A stretch of 64,000 bases of DNA from Halictus rubicundus (Eukaryota > Arthropoda > Insecta > Hymenoptera > Halictidae): NCBI RefSeq assembly GCF_050948215.1, contig NW_027489076.1, positions 1 through 64,000 on the forward strand. Reading direction: 5' to 3'. The notes under the pieces were generated by a model. The model searched no databases. It was not told the origin of the DNA and saw only the letters and a list, made by a program, of their open reading frames with translations. Shown piece by piece: positions 52,978 to 62,000 of this stretch (the first letter of the stretch is position 1; each line of letters opens with the position of its first letter). The position numbers and the translations under genes were made by a program.

Positions 52978-55900
52978 TTAGGCCGCCCGATGAGCATCCG
53001 GGCCCCCGCCCGAGGTGCCCGGCGGCCTCCGGGGACGCCGTTGGTGACCGAGTGTAAGGGGATATCCGATCCCCCGCCTCGAGATCATCAAGGGCGTCCC
53101 CGCTCGCGTCAGAGGCGTCGCAACGGGGGTACGCCCCCGGGGCGTACCCTGCGCCGCCTCCCCCCCCCTTCGGCCGGGATCGTGACTACGCTCCCGATCC
53201 CGTTCCGCAGCCTCCTTCCGCAGCATAACCCGCTCGCAGAAGGAAGCGAACCCCCTCCACGCCTCCTCGCCACCGGCTGCCGCAGCGACGACAGCCGGGA
53301 GCGAGAGGTCGTGGCCCACCGCGCGCCGCAGGGCACGGCGCTCTCCCCCCCATGCCGGACACTCCTCCAGAGTGTGTTGCGCCGTGTCCCGCGGCTCGCC
53401 GCAGTGGTGACACGCCTCCTCGGTCTCCCTCCCGATGCGACACAGGTAGTCGCCGAAGCACCCGTGCCCGCTCATCACCTGCGTCACACGGTAGGAGACC
53501 CTATGCCCCATCCATCCCCTGTTCCATTGATCGAACACCGGGAGGATGGCCCGAACGGCCCGCCTCTCGCCCTCCCTCGTCCCGGGAAGGCTATCGCGCC
53601 ACTCCCGGGCTGCGTGCCGCCGAGCATGTCGCCTGAGCTCATCCACCATGAGCCGCGCCTGATCCGGGGCCACCCCCCGGAGCCGGAGTTCCCTGGAGTG
53701 CGTATGCACATCCGCCAACACGCGGGCCTCCAGCTCGAGGGGGATCAGCCCCGACATCACCATCGCCGTCGCGTATGAAATGGTGCGGTACCCCCGCACG
53801 ATGCCTATGGCCAGCCTGCGCTCGATGCGACGCAGCAGCGACCGTGTGCCGCCACTGCGCCCCCTAGCCAAGACATCGTGCGCCCATACAGGGGCTCCGT
53901 ACAGGACCAAAACTCGCACCACCACCGCGAACAGACGACGCACCCGTCCACAGGGTCCCCCGAGATTCGGGAGAAGGCGACCGAGCGCAGCGGTCGCCCT
54001 CTCCGCCCGGGGCGCCAGCGACTCAATGTGGCGGTCAAAACGCCACCGGCCGTCAAGCTCGAGTCCCAGGTACCGCATCTGGGACCCGACCTTGACCATC
54101 CCCTCCCCCACGCAGATCCAGCACTGGGGAGGCGCCGCCAACCGGGCCGAGCGGAGAAACCACATGGCCCTGGTTTTCTCGACGGACACCTCTAGGCCCA
54201 GCGACCGGATCGCGCGCACCGCGCGCCACGCGCCGCGCTCCGCCAGGCAGATGGCCTCCTTCGCATACCTCCCGGTGGCCAATACCAGCGTGTCGTCGGC
54301 GTAACACGTCAGGCTGACCCCGGGAGGCATCTCCTCCCGCAGGACGCGATCGTACGCAAGATTCCACAGCAACGGGCCCAACACCGAGCCCTGCGGAACC
54401 CCGCGCACGACGCCTCTGCGCACCATCCCGTACCGGCCGGGATACTCTATACCCCTGTCGGAGAGATAGCTCCCGATCACCCTTCTGAGATACAGAGGCA
54501 CCCGGTGGAAGACCAGGGCCTCCATTATACGATCCCAGGGGACGGTGTTGAACGCGTTAGCGATATCCAAGGATATCGCCAACGCAACACCGCCCCCCCT
54601 CGTACAGGCCTCCGAGAGAGCCCTCACCCGCCGAATAGCGTCGACGGTGGAGAGACCCTCCCGGAAGCCGAATTGAACCCCGCTCAGATCGGGGACCCCT
54701 CCCGCCGACAGGTGCCGGACGAGGCGTCCAACGAGTACGCGCTCGAACAACTTCCCCGCCTCGTCCAGCAGACAAATTGGCCGGTACCCTGAGGGCGAGT
54801 CCCGGGACTTGCCCCCCTTCGGAAGGAGGACCAACCTGCCCGACTTCCACTCCGTGGGGAACACCCCCTCCCTCAGACAGCCGTTATACAGCTGCCGGAG
54901 TTCGGCGGCGAGTCCCCCCTCCAGGGCCAAGACCAACGCGCGGCCCGGCACCCCGTCCGGGCCCGGGGCCTTGCGGCCCACCCGCCGCGCCCTGGCCATC
55001 GCCTCACCCAGCTCGCCGGCCGACACCTCCCACTCTGCGGACCAGGAGAGAGGCTCCTGTTCCCAATGGGAGCGGCGCAGTTGTCCCCCCTCTCGCGGGA
55101 AGAGGGACGCCACCACTCCCTCGAGCAGGTGGGGGTCCATCGACTCCGTCACCGGAGGCGCCCACGCGCGCAGCTTGTTCATGACAAGCTTGTACGGGCG
55201 CCCCCATGGATCGGAGTCCACCATGCCGACGAGCTCCGACCACGCGTCGGCCCTGGCCTGCGCGATAGCCCTGCGGAGAACCCCGAGCGCGGCTCGGTAC
55301 TCCCCGCCGAGCCTCGCCGTCGCCTCCTCGTCGTCGCGCCTCCTACGCGCTCGGCCGTACCGACGCCGCGCGGCATTGCAGGCACGCCGGAGCTCCGCAA
55401 TGCCGGCGGACCACCAGTACGCCGCCCTCCTGGGGGCGAACCGGCTGCGGGGCATGGCGGTGTCGCACACCGCCGTCATTACCTCCCGCAGCCGCCTCGC
55501 CCCTTGCGCAGGCGCCAGCTCGGACAGGGCCGGCCCCGTCCATGTCGCCGCGGCTACCGCGGCCCCGAACGCGTCCGCGTCCAGCCGCTTCAAGGCCCAT
55601 CGCGGCCGTCGGTCCCCCCGGCCCGGCCGGGAATCTCGCGCGTGGAGGGTGGGCCACACGTCCATGACGATGGGCGTATGGTCTGACGCAATCTCTATCT
55701 CCTCGGCCACCCTCCATCCCGACACCCGGCGCACGGCCGAGGGAGTCCCCCATGTCAGGTCGACAATCGAGACCCCCTGCGGACGCACGCACGTCGGCGT
55801 GGATCCCCGGTTAATCAACCGGAGATCCAGGCCGGCCGCCCAGGTTAACACCTCGCTACCCCTAGTGGTCGTCCTGGGACTCCCCCACGATACCGCGTGG

Positions 55901-56430
55901 GCATTGAAGTCTCCCAAAACGAGAACCGGGCGGGCGCTGCACCGCGCGATGCAGCTGTTCAGCCCACCCAGGAACCCCCGAAATTGATCGAGGCCACAGC
56001 TCGGCGAGATGTAGATCCCGACAACCGCGATGTCCCCCCATTGCACCGCCACGAATCCCTCGCCCCGCTCCAGAAGGGAGACCGACGGGGACCCGGGGCG
56101 GCTTCCCGCCACTATTACTACGGAGCCGATCTCGTCCCCTACCCAGAAGGGGTGTTCGGGGATTGCGTACGGCTCCGCCGCAACTGCCAGCCCAGCCCCC
56201 CACTCGCGCACGGCTTGGACAAACAGGTCCTGTGCCGCGCGCGAGTGGTTGAGGTTCGCCTGCAGAACCGGAGTAGGATTAAAAGTACCTACTCTAACAT
56301 GGGCTTTGCAGAGTCCCCTCCCTGGGAGGGCCGGGCCCCCGGCGCCGTCTGCGGCCGCTGCGCGGATGCAGCCCCAGACGCGCCCTTCTCTTTCGTCGCC
56401 GCGCGGCCCCTCTTGGGAGCCGGGGCACAC
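52978..56430 (-). CDS. R1-clade LINE ORF2: APE endonuclease and reverse transcriptase
   Basis: Open for 1150 codons and ending at TAA (52978-52980). The first listed codon is GTG, and no ATG occurs before the endonuclease begins, so the true start is unknown. Residue numbers count from 56430. Endonuclease about 46-260: QANLNHSRAA (57), AAEPY (84), GDFNAHAVSWGSP (173), SIVDLTW (221) and ASDHTPI (248). RT: KAPGPDG (487), GYRPICLLDEAGKLFE (548), FGFREGLSTVDAI (587), LDIANAFNTVPW (621), GVPQGSVLGPLLWN (677) and YADD (710-713). A C-terminal CHHC...H...C zinc knuckle lies at about 1003-1020. The protein nicks target DNA and copies LINE RNA onto it. The frame overlaps ORF1 by about 140 bp in a different (-1) phase, suggesting recoding or reinitiation. 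All key motifs look intact. Confidence 0.93.
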   Translation of the reverse strand: MCPGSQEGPRGDEREGRVWGCIRAAAADGAGGPALPGRGLCKAHVRVGTFNPTPVLQANLNHSRAAQDLFVQAVREWGAGLAVAAEPYAIPEHPFWVGDEIGSVVIVAGSRPGSPSVSLLERGEGFVAVQWGDIAVVGIYISPSCGLDQFRGFLGGLNSCIARCSARPVLVLGDFNAHAVSWGSPRTTTRGSEVLTWAAGLDLRLINRGSTPTCVRPQGVSIVDLTWGTPSAVRRVSGWRVAEEIEIASDHTPIVMDVWPTLHARDSRPGRGDRRPRWALKRLDADAFGAAVAAATWTGPALSELAPAQGARRLREVMTAVCDTAMPRSRFAPRRAAYWWSAGIAELRRACNAARRRYGRARRRRDDEEATARLGGEYRAALGVLRRAIAQARADAWSELVGMVDSDPWGRPYKLVMNKLRAWAPPVTESMDPHLLEGVVASLFPREGGQLRRSHWEQEPLSWSAEWEVSAGELGEAMARARRVGRKAPGPDGVPGRALVLALEGGLAAELRQLYNGCLREGVFPTEWKSGRLVLLPKGGKSRDSPSGYRPICLLDEAGKLFERVLVGRLVRHLSAGGVPDLSGVQFGFREGLSTVDAIRRVRALSEACTRGGGVALAISLDIANAFNTVPWDRIMEALVFHRVPLYLRRVIGSYLSDRGIEYPGRYGMVRRGVVRGVPQGSVLGPLLWNLAYDRVLREEMPPGVSLTCYADDTLVLATGRYAKEAICLAERGAWRAVRAIRSLGLEVSVEKTRAMWFLRSARLAAPPQCWICVGEGMVKVGSQMRYLGLELDGRWRFDRHIESLAPRAERATAALGRLLPNLGGPCGRVRRLFAVVVRVLVLYGAPVWAHDVLARGRSGGTRSLLRRIERRLAIGIVRGYRTISYATAMVMSGLIPLELEARVLADVHTHSRELRLRGVAPDQARLMVDELRRHARRHAAREWRDSLPGTREGERRAVRAILPVFDQWNRGWMGHRVSYRVTQVMSGHGCFGDYLCRIGRETEEACHHCGEPRDTAQHTLEECPAWGGERRALRRAVGHDLSLPAVVAAAAGGEEAWRGFASFCERVMLRKEAAERDRERSHDPGRRGGEAAQGTPRGRTPVATPLTRAGTPLMISRRGIGYPLTLGHQRRPRRPPGTSGGGPDAHRAA

Positions 56431-58451
56431 GCTTTGGCCCCGAATCTATGGCCCGATGGTCTCCCCAGGTCCGCGCAGAGCGGACACCTGGGGGCGGCCT
56501 TGCAGGCCGAAGCCCGGTGCTCCGCCGCCCCGCAGCGGTAGCACATCGCGCCTCTGTCGACCGCGCTCTTGCATGTCGCCCGCGTGTGCCCCGTCTCCAA
56601 GCAACGGAAGCATTGGAGGGGCCGCTCCCTCAGCGCCTCGACGCGGGCCGAGGACCAGCCGACCAGCAGCCGGCCTCCCGCCACCACTTTCTTGACGGCC
56701 GCGAGGGGGCCCTGGGCCCAACAGGAGCCCAGCGCCTGCTCCGAGGCGGGTCTGCGGATCTCGCCGACCCGGAACTCCGCCGCGGAACACCCCCCCGCCG
56801 CCGCCAGCGCCACCGCTACGTCCCCGGACGACACCGAGTCGTCCAGGCCCGCCACGCGCACCTCGCCGCGCTTGACCGCCTGGGAGACCTTAACCCCGGT
56901 CCCCCCAAGCGCCTCGGCGATCCTCCCGGAGAGGGCCCGTGCCTTCTCCTGGCACCCCGTGCCCCTGACCTCCAGGAGGATCCCGCCGGTTTTCGACCGC
57001 CTGGGAAGCACCCCCGACTCGATCCCGATAGCCTTGAGGTCCACCTTCTCTTTTGCCCTGGCCATCACCTCCGAATAAGTGAGCTTGCAGCTCTCGGGGA
57101 TGGAGATGGCCACTGCTCCGGTTCTGGGGGTGCGTCCCAGGCCACCGTCCCTCCCGGCGGCGGGCTTCGCCGCGCTCGCGCCGCCCTGCACTCGTGCGCC
57201 GCCCGCCGCCCTCGGCTCCCTCGCAGCCTGCAGCCGTGAAGCGGCGGCAGCTGCCTCGGCCGCGACTGCTCTCGCCGGAGCCTCCTCCGCGGCCATCTTC
57301 TTCTTGGCCCTCTTCGCCGCCTTGCTCGTCACCTCCATCCACGAGGCCGGGACGACCGGTGGCGGAATGACAACGGGGGGCACCACCCTCACGTTGGACA
57401 CGACCACCGGTCCAGTCCCCTTGGTGACAGACGTCGCCGGCAGAGAAGCCACCGGCGTCGCCTCGCGCGCCGATTTACCCTCCGCCCGGAGGGCCGGGGC
57501 CAACCCGGCCAGAATCGTCCGGAACCGCTCCTCCATCCGGGCCTCTAGCTCCCGGTTCCTGGCCGTTATCAGCGCGCCGACCCGGAGAAGCAGGGCTTCG
57601 GAGTCCAAAACTCCCACTCCCTCCCCCGACGACCCCATCGCCTCCGTCCCCCGCGTACGGACCCCCGCTGTCGAGGAGGCGGGGGGCGCTTCCCCTATTG
57701 GCGCATGTCCCGCCCGGCGACCGCTGTCGGTGTTCGCCCGCCGCCCGGCCTCCATTGACCGGAGCCTCGACCGGAGGTCACCCGCCTCCTTCGCGAGGGC
57801 CGCGTTCTGCTCGCGGAGACGGGCCACCTCCTGGCTCCCCTGCCACGCCATCCCGGTAAAGCACCGCTGCATCAAGGTGGTGCAGTGGGCCCTGGCGACT
57901 GCAGAACAATCCCGCAAGTCTTTAGCCAGGTCCCCCTTGAGGCCCTTTGAGACGGTGGAGACTCTCTCCACCCTCAACATCGCCTCCTCCACCTCCCCTA
58001 CTAGCTGCGCTGTCGGCATCCTCCCACCCAGCTCGATGAGGTCACCGACCCTCCTCTTCTGACTCCTCTCGGCGCGGCCGCCGAGGGCCAGATCCATGAT
58101 GGGCGTCCCCGACGAGCCCTCCCCGGGGTCCGTCCGCGACACCGACCCGCCGCGGGTGTGCTGCCCCCCCTCTAACCGGGCACGCTTGGGGTCAGAGACC
58201 CCAGATGTCGCGCCCCGCTTCTCCGCGCCCCCGCGCGTCACGATCGAGCCGACGGAGCTCGAGATGGAGATGATTGTTTCATCCCCATCCGAGTCCTCGT
58301 CCGCGATGACCACGACCGCGTCCTCCCCGGCAGTAACCGCTGCCATCCCCTCCCCGGCAGTGACCGCTACCGTCTCTTCCCCCACCGTCGCTGCTGCCGT
58401 ATCGGCAGCCTCCCCCACAACATCGAGATTTTTTTCGTTATTTGTTTCCAT
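56289..58451 (-). CDS. R1-clade LINE ORF1: Gag-like RNA-binding protein
   Basis: 720 codons from the first ATG (58451-58449) to TAG (56291-56289). The frame is open further upstream to 58554 through GTG and other codons, so a longer non-AUG form is possible. The N-terminus has degenerate Val/Thr/Ala/Gly/Glu repeats and an acidic patch. A coiled-coil-like region spans about residues 150-245, followed by Ala/Pro-rich linkers. The C-terminus carries CCHC knuckles at 614-627 and 637-650 (CX2CX4HX4C) and a third, long motif at 656-675 (CX2CX8HX6C), the arrangement usual in R1/TRAS/SART ORF1. It should bind LINE RNA and form the ribonucleoprotein. ORF1 ends ATG-TTA-GAG-TAG within the ORF2 frame. 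Confidence 0.92.
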   Translation of the reverse strand: METNNEKNLDVVGEAADTAAATVGEETVAVTAGEGMAAVTAGEDAVVVIADEDSDGDETIISISSSVGSIVTRGGAEKRGATSGVSDPKRARLEGGQHTRGGSVSRTDPGEGSSGTPIMDLALGGRAERSQKRRVGDLIELGGRMPTAQLVGEVEEAMLRVERVSTVSKGLKGDLAKDLRDCSAVARAHCTTLMQRCFTGMAWQGSQEVARLREQNAALAKEAGDLRSRLRSMEAGRRANTDSGRRAGHAPIGEAPPASSTAGVRTRGTEAMGSSGEGVGVLDSEALLLRVGALITARNRELEARMEERFRTILAGLAPALRAEGKSAREATPVASLPATSVTKGTGPVVVSNVRVVPPVVIPPPVVPASWMEVTSKAAKRAKKKMAAEEAPARAVAAEAAAAASRLQAAREPRAAGGARVQGGASAAKPAAGRDGGLGRTPRTGAVAISIPESCKLTYSEVMARAKEKVDLKAIGIESGVLPRRSKTGGILLEVRGTGCQEKARALSGRIAEALGGTGVKVSQAVKRGEVRVAGLDDSVSSGDVAVALAAAGGCSAAEFRVGEIRRPASEQALGSCWAQGPLAAVKKVVAGGRLLVGWSSARVEALRERPLQCFRCLETGHTRATCKSAVDRGAMCYRCGAAEHRASACKAAPRCPLCADLGRPSGHRFGAKACAPAPKRGRAATKEKGASGAASAQRPQTAPGARPSQGGDSAKPMLE

Positions 58452-58891
58452 TTCTGGTCCCACGAGATTGGCAGGAAAAAACACGTCCGCCCGGGCAGAG
58501 CCTCCTTGCCCGGGTAAGGCTAATTTCCGCTGGAGTTCGCCAGGTATCCAGACGTTGGTGCCCTAGTGGCTGATGTACCCCACCAGCCACGCCCTGTAAC
58601 AAGGGCGTACCCTCTCACCGCGCACCAAGCTTAGGGTTGGGGATTTTTTATAGAGGTTATCATCCTCGCGGCCCGGCCGGTTAAGGCAAGACCACCGTTC
58701 CGGTAAAACATGACCACCGGTTTACGGCAAGGGCCCTGCGGCGACCACCCCGGTCGTTATCGCAGGGCCCATTCCGCGGTTTTTCATCCCTCCGTGTGAG
58801 CCTTACCGGCAAGGGAGGCCCTGCCAGGATCCGAAGATCCCGCCGGCATCGCCTCACACATCATTAGGACTACTTCCCGCGGAATACCCCT
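58452..58891 (-). promoter_or_regulatory. LINE 5' UTR downstream of the ribozyme, with stable stem-loops
   Basis: About 440 bp without a gene. It has a 10-bp perfect stem GGGCCCTGCG (58731-58740) with CGCAGGGCCC (58761-58770), and inside it GCGACC/GGTCGT. A second domain is closed by GTGTGAG (58794-58800) with CTCACAC (58853-58859), and contains CCGGC/GCCGG and a GGATC-CGAA-GATCC hairpin. Such structure downstream of an HDV-like ribozyme could help cap-independent translation, which is inference. Confidence 0.6.
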
Positions 58892-59044
58892 CGCTCCGTT
58901 AGCAACACACAACTATGTGTGTTCCCAGGGACCACCACGAGGAGGTGGAGCGTAGAGGATTTTAGGGATATGACCGCCACCACTGTGGCATACCTAGTAG
59001 TGGATCCGAGTCACCACTACTAAGCCCATATCCCCTCGGTCCCC
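58892..59044 (-). ncRNA. HDV-like self-cleaving ribozyme at the LINE 5' end
   Basis: Minus-strand fold in HDV order. P1: GGGGACC (59044-59038) with GGTCCCT (58933-58927), seven pairs whose first is the G1.U wobble. J1/2: 85 nt (59037-58953). P2: CGCTCC (58952-58947) with GGAGCG (58897-58892). P3: ACC (58946-58944) with GGT (58936-58934). L3: TCCTCGT (58943-58937), nearly the HDV loop. P1.1 partner: GGG (58926-58924). P4: AACACACA (58923-58916) with TGTGTGTT (58911-58904), loop TAGT. J4/2: GCTAA, candidate catalytic C at 58902. Cleavage before G1 falls exactly at the satellite/LINE border. Known relatives sit at the 5' ends of R2 and some other LINEs. Activity is inferred, not shown. Confidence 0.88.
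58953..59037 (-). ncRNA. Structured J1/2 insert of the ribozyme
   Basis: An 85-nt insert between P1 and P2 with its own three-helix domain: CATATCCC (59027-59034) with GGGATATG (58965-58972) as closing stem, TAGTAGTGG (58995-59003) with CCACTACTA (59014-59022), and GCCAC (58976-58980) with GTGGC (58985-58989), positions given on the plus strand. All three helices are perfect. Long J1/2 inserts are known in retrotransposon HDV-like ribozymes. Confidence 0.75.
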
Positions 59045-62000
59045 ATCCTATATCCTATCCTATCCTCTATCCTATCCTATCCTCTATCCTATCCTATCCT
59101 CTATCCTATCCTCTATCCTATCCTATCCTCTATCCTATCCTATCCTCTATCCTATCCTATTCTCTATCCTATTCTATCCTCTATCCTATCGTATCCTCTA
59201 TCGTATCCTATCCTCTATCCTATTAAATCCTATATCGTATCCTCTATCCTATCCTATCCTCTATCCTATCCTATCCTCTATCCTATCCTATCCTCTATCC
59301 TATCCTATCCTCTATCCTATCCTATCCTCTATCCTATCCTATCCTATCCTCTATCCTATATTATCCTCTATCCTATCCTATCCTATCCTCTATCCTATCC
59401 TATCCTCTATCCTATCCTATCCTCTATCCTATCCTATCCTCTATCCTATCCTATCCTCTATCCTATATTATCCTCTATCCTATCCCATCCTCTATCCTAT
59501 CCTATCCTCTATCCTATCCTATCCTCTATCCTATCCTATCCTCTATCCTATCCTATCCTCTATCCTATCCTATCCTCTATCCTATCCTCTATCCTATCCT
59601 ATCCTCTATCCTATCCTGTCCTCTATCCTATCCTATCCTCTATCCTATATTATCCTCTATCCTATCCCATCCTCTATCCTATCCTATCCTCTATCCTATC
59701 CTATCCTCCATCCATCCAATCCTATATCGTATCCTCTATCCTATCCTATCCTCTATCCTATCCTATCCTCTATCCTATCCTATCCTCTATCATATGCTAT
59801 GCTCTATCCTATCCTATCCTCTATCCTATCCTATCCTCTATCCTATCCAATCCTATATCCTATCCTCTATCATATCCTATCCTCTATCCTATCCTATCCT
59901 CTATCCTATATTATCCTCTATCCTATCCCATCCTCTATCCTATCCTATCCTCTATCCTATCCTATCCTCTATCCTATCCTATATCCTATTAAATCCTATA
60001 TCGTATCCTAAATCCTATATCGTATCCTCTATCATATCCTATCCTCTATCCTATCCTATCCTCCATCCTATCCTATCCTCTATCCTATCCTATCCTCTAT
60101 CCTATCCTATCCTCTATCCTATCCTATCCTCTATCCTATCCTATTCTCTATCCTATCCTATCCTCTATCCTATCCTATCCTCTATCCTATCCTATCCTCT
60201 ATCATATCCTATCCTCTATCCTATCCTATCCTCTATCCTATCCTATCCTCTATCATATCCTATCCTCTATCCTATCCTATCCTCAATCCTATCCTATCCT
60301 CTATCCTATCCTATCCTCTATCCTATATTATCCTCTATCCTATCCCATCCTCTATCCTATCCTATCCTCTATCCTATCCTATCCTCTATCCTATCCTATC
60401 CTCTATCCTATCCTAGTCTCTATCCTATCCTATCCTCTATCCTATCCTATCCTCTATCATATCCTATCCTCTATCCTATCCTATCCTATATCCTATCCTA
60501 TCCTCTATCCTATCCTATCCTCTATCCTATCCTATCCTATCCTCTATCCTATCCTATCCTCTATCCTATCCTCTATCCTATCCTATCCTCTATCCTATCC
60601 TATCCCCTATCCTATCCTATTCTCTATCCTATTCTATCCTCTATCCTATCGTATCCTCTATCGTATCCTATCCTCTATCCTATTAAATCCTATATCGTAT
60701 CCTCTATCCTATCCTATCCTCTATCCTATCCTATCCTCTATCCTATCCTATCCTCTATCCTATCCTATCCTCTATCCTATCCTATCCTCTATCCTATCCT
60801 ATCCTATCCTCTATCCTATATTATCCTCTATCCTATCCTATCCTATTATCTATCCTATCCTATCCTCTATCCTATCCTATCCTCTATCCTATCCTATCCT
60901 CTATCCTATCCTATCCTCTATCCTATATTATCCTCTATCCTATCCCATCCTCTATCCTATCCTATCCTCTATCCTATCCTATCCTCTATCCTATCCTATC
61001 CTCTATCCTATCCTATCCTCTATCCTATCCTATCCTCTATCCTATCCTATCCTCTATCCTATCCTATCCTCTATCCTATCCTGTCCTCTATACTATCCTA
61101 TCCTCTATCCTATATTATCCTCTATCCTATCCCATCCTCTATCCTATCCTATCCTCTATCCTATCCTATCCTCCATCCTATCCAATCCTATATCGTATCC
61201 TCTATCCTATCCTATCCTCTATCCTATCCTATCCTCTATCATATCCTATGCTCTATCCTATCCTATCCTCTATCCTATCCTATCCTCTATCCTATCCAAT
61301 CGTATATCCTATCCTCTATCATATGCTATCCTCTATCCTATCCTATCCTCTATCCTATATTATCCTCTATCCTATCCCATCCTCTATCCTATCCTATCCT
61401 CTATCCTATCCTATCCTCTATCCTATCCTATCCTATTCTCTATCCTATCCTATCCTCTATCCTATCGTATCCTCTATCGTATCCTATCCTATATCCTATT
61501 AAATCCTATATCGTATCCTAAATCCTATATCGTATCCTCTATCATATCCTATCCTCTATCCTATCCTATCCTCCATCCTATCCTATCCTCTATCCTATCC
61601 TATCCTCTATCCTATCCTATCCTCTATCCTATCCTATCCTCTATCCTATCCTATTCTCTATCCTATCCTATCCTCTATCCTATCCTATCCTCTATCCTAT
61701 CCTATCCTCTATCCTATATTATCCTCTATCCTATCCCATCCTCTATCCTATCCTATCCTCTATCCTATCCTATCCTCTATCCTATCCTATCCTCTATCCT
61801 ATCCTAGTCTCTATCCTATCCTATCCTCTATCCTATCCTATCCTCTATCATATCCTATCCTCTATCCTATCCTATCCTGTATCCTATCCTATCCTCTATC
61901 CTATCCTATCCTCTATCCTATCCTATCCTCTATCCTATCCTATCCTCTATCCTATCCTATCCTCTATCCTATCCTATCCTCTATCCTATCCTATCCTCTA

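Larger units (their letters stand above)
52674..59044 (-). mobile_element. R1-clade non-LTR retrotransposon (LINE), apparently full length
   Basis: A 6371-bp element on the minus strand, markedly more GC-rich than its surroundings. Order from its 5' end (59044): HDV-like ribozyme, structured 5' UTR, ORF1 with three zinc knuckles, overlapping ORF2 with APE endonuclease, RT and a C-terminal zinc knuckle, 3' UTR, and a 22-nt poly(A) tail. ORF1 with CCHC-CCHC-long CCHC and ORF2 with an APE-type endonuclease are typical of the R1 clade (R1, TRAS, SART, Waldo), many of whose members are target-specific. Flanks are satellite A on both sides. A 7-bp ATCCTAT duplication is possible but cannot be proved in a repeat. 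Both ORFs are open, so the copy may be active or recently inserted. Confidence 0.93.

Noticed and set aside
52990..58566. Plus-strand frames of up to 392 codons within the LINE
   Set aside because: They are shadows of the GC-rich ORF1 and ORF2 on the other strand, rich in Arg/Pro/Ala with no domains.
52668..59051. ATCCTAT as a definite target duplication of the LINE
   Set aside because: Any two positions of this satellite share such a word, so it cannot be told from chance.
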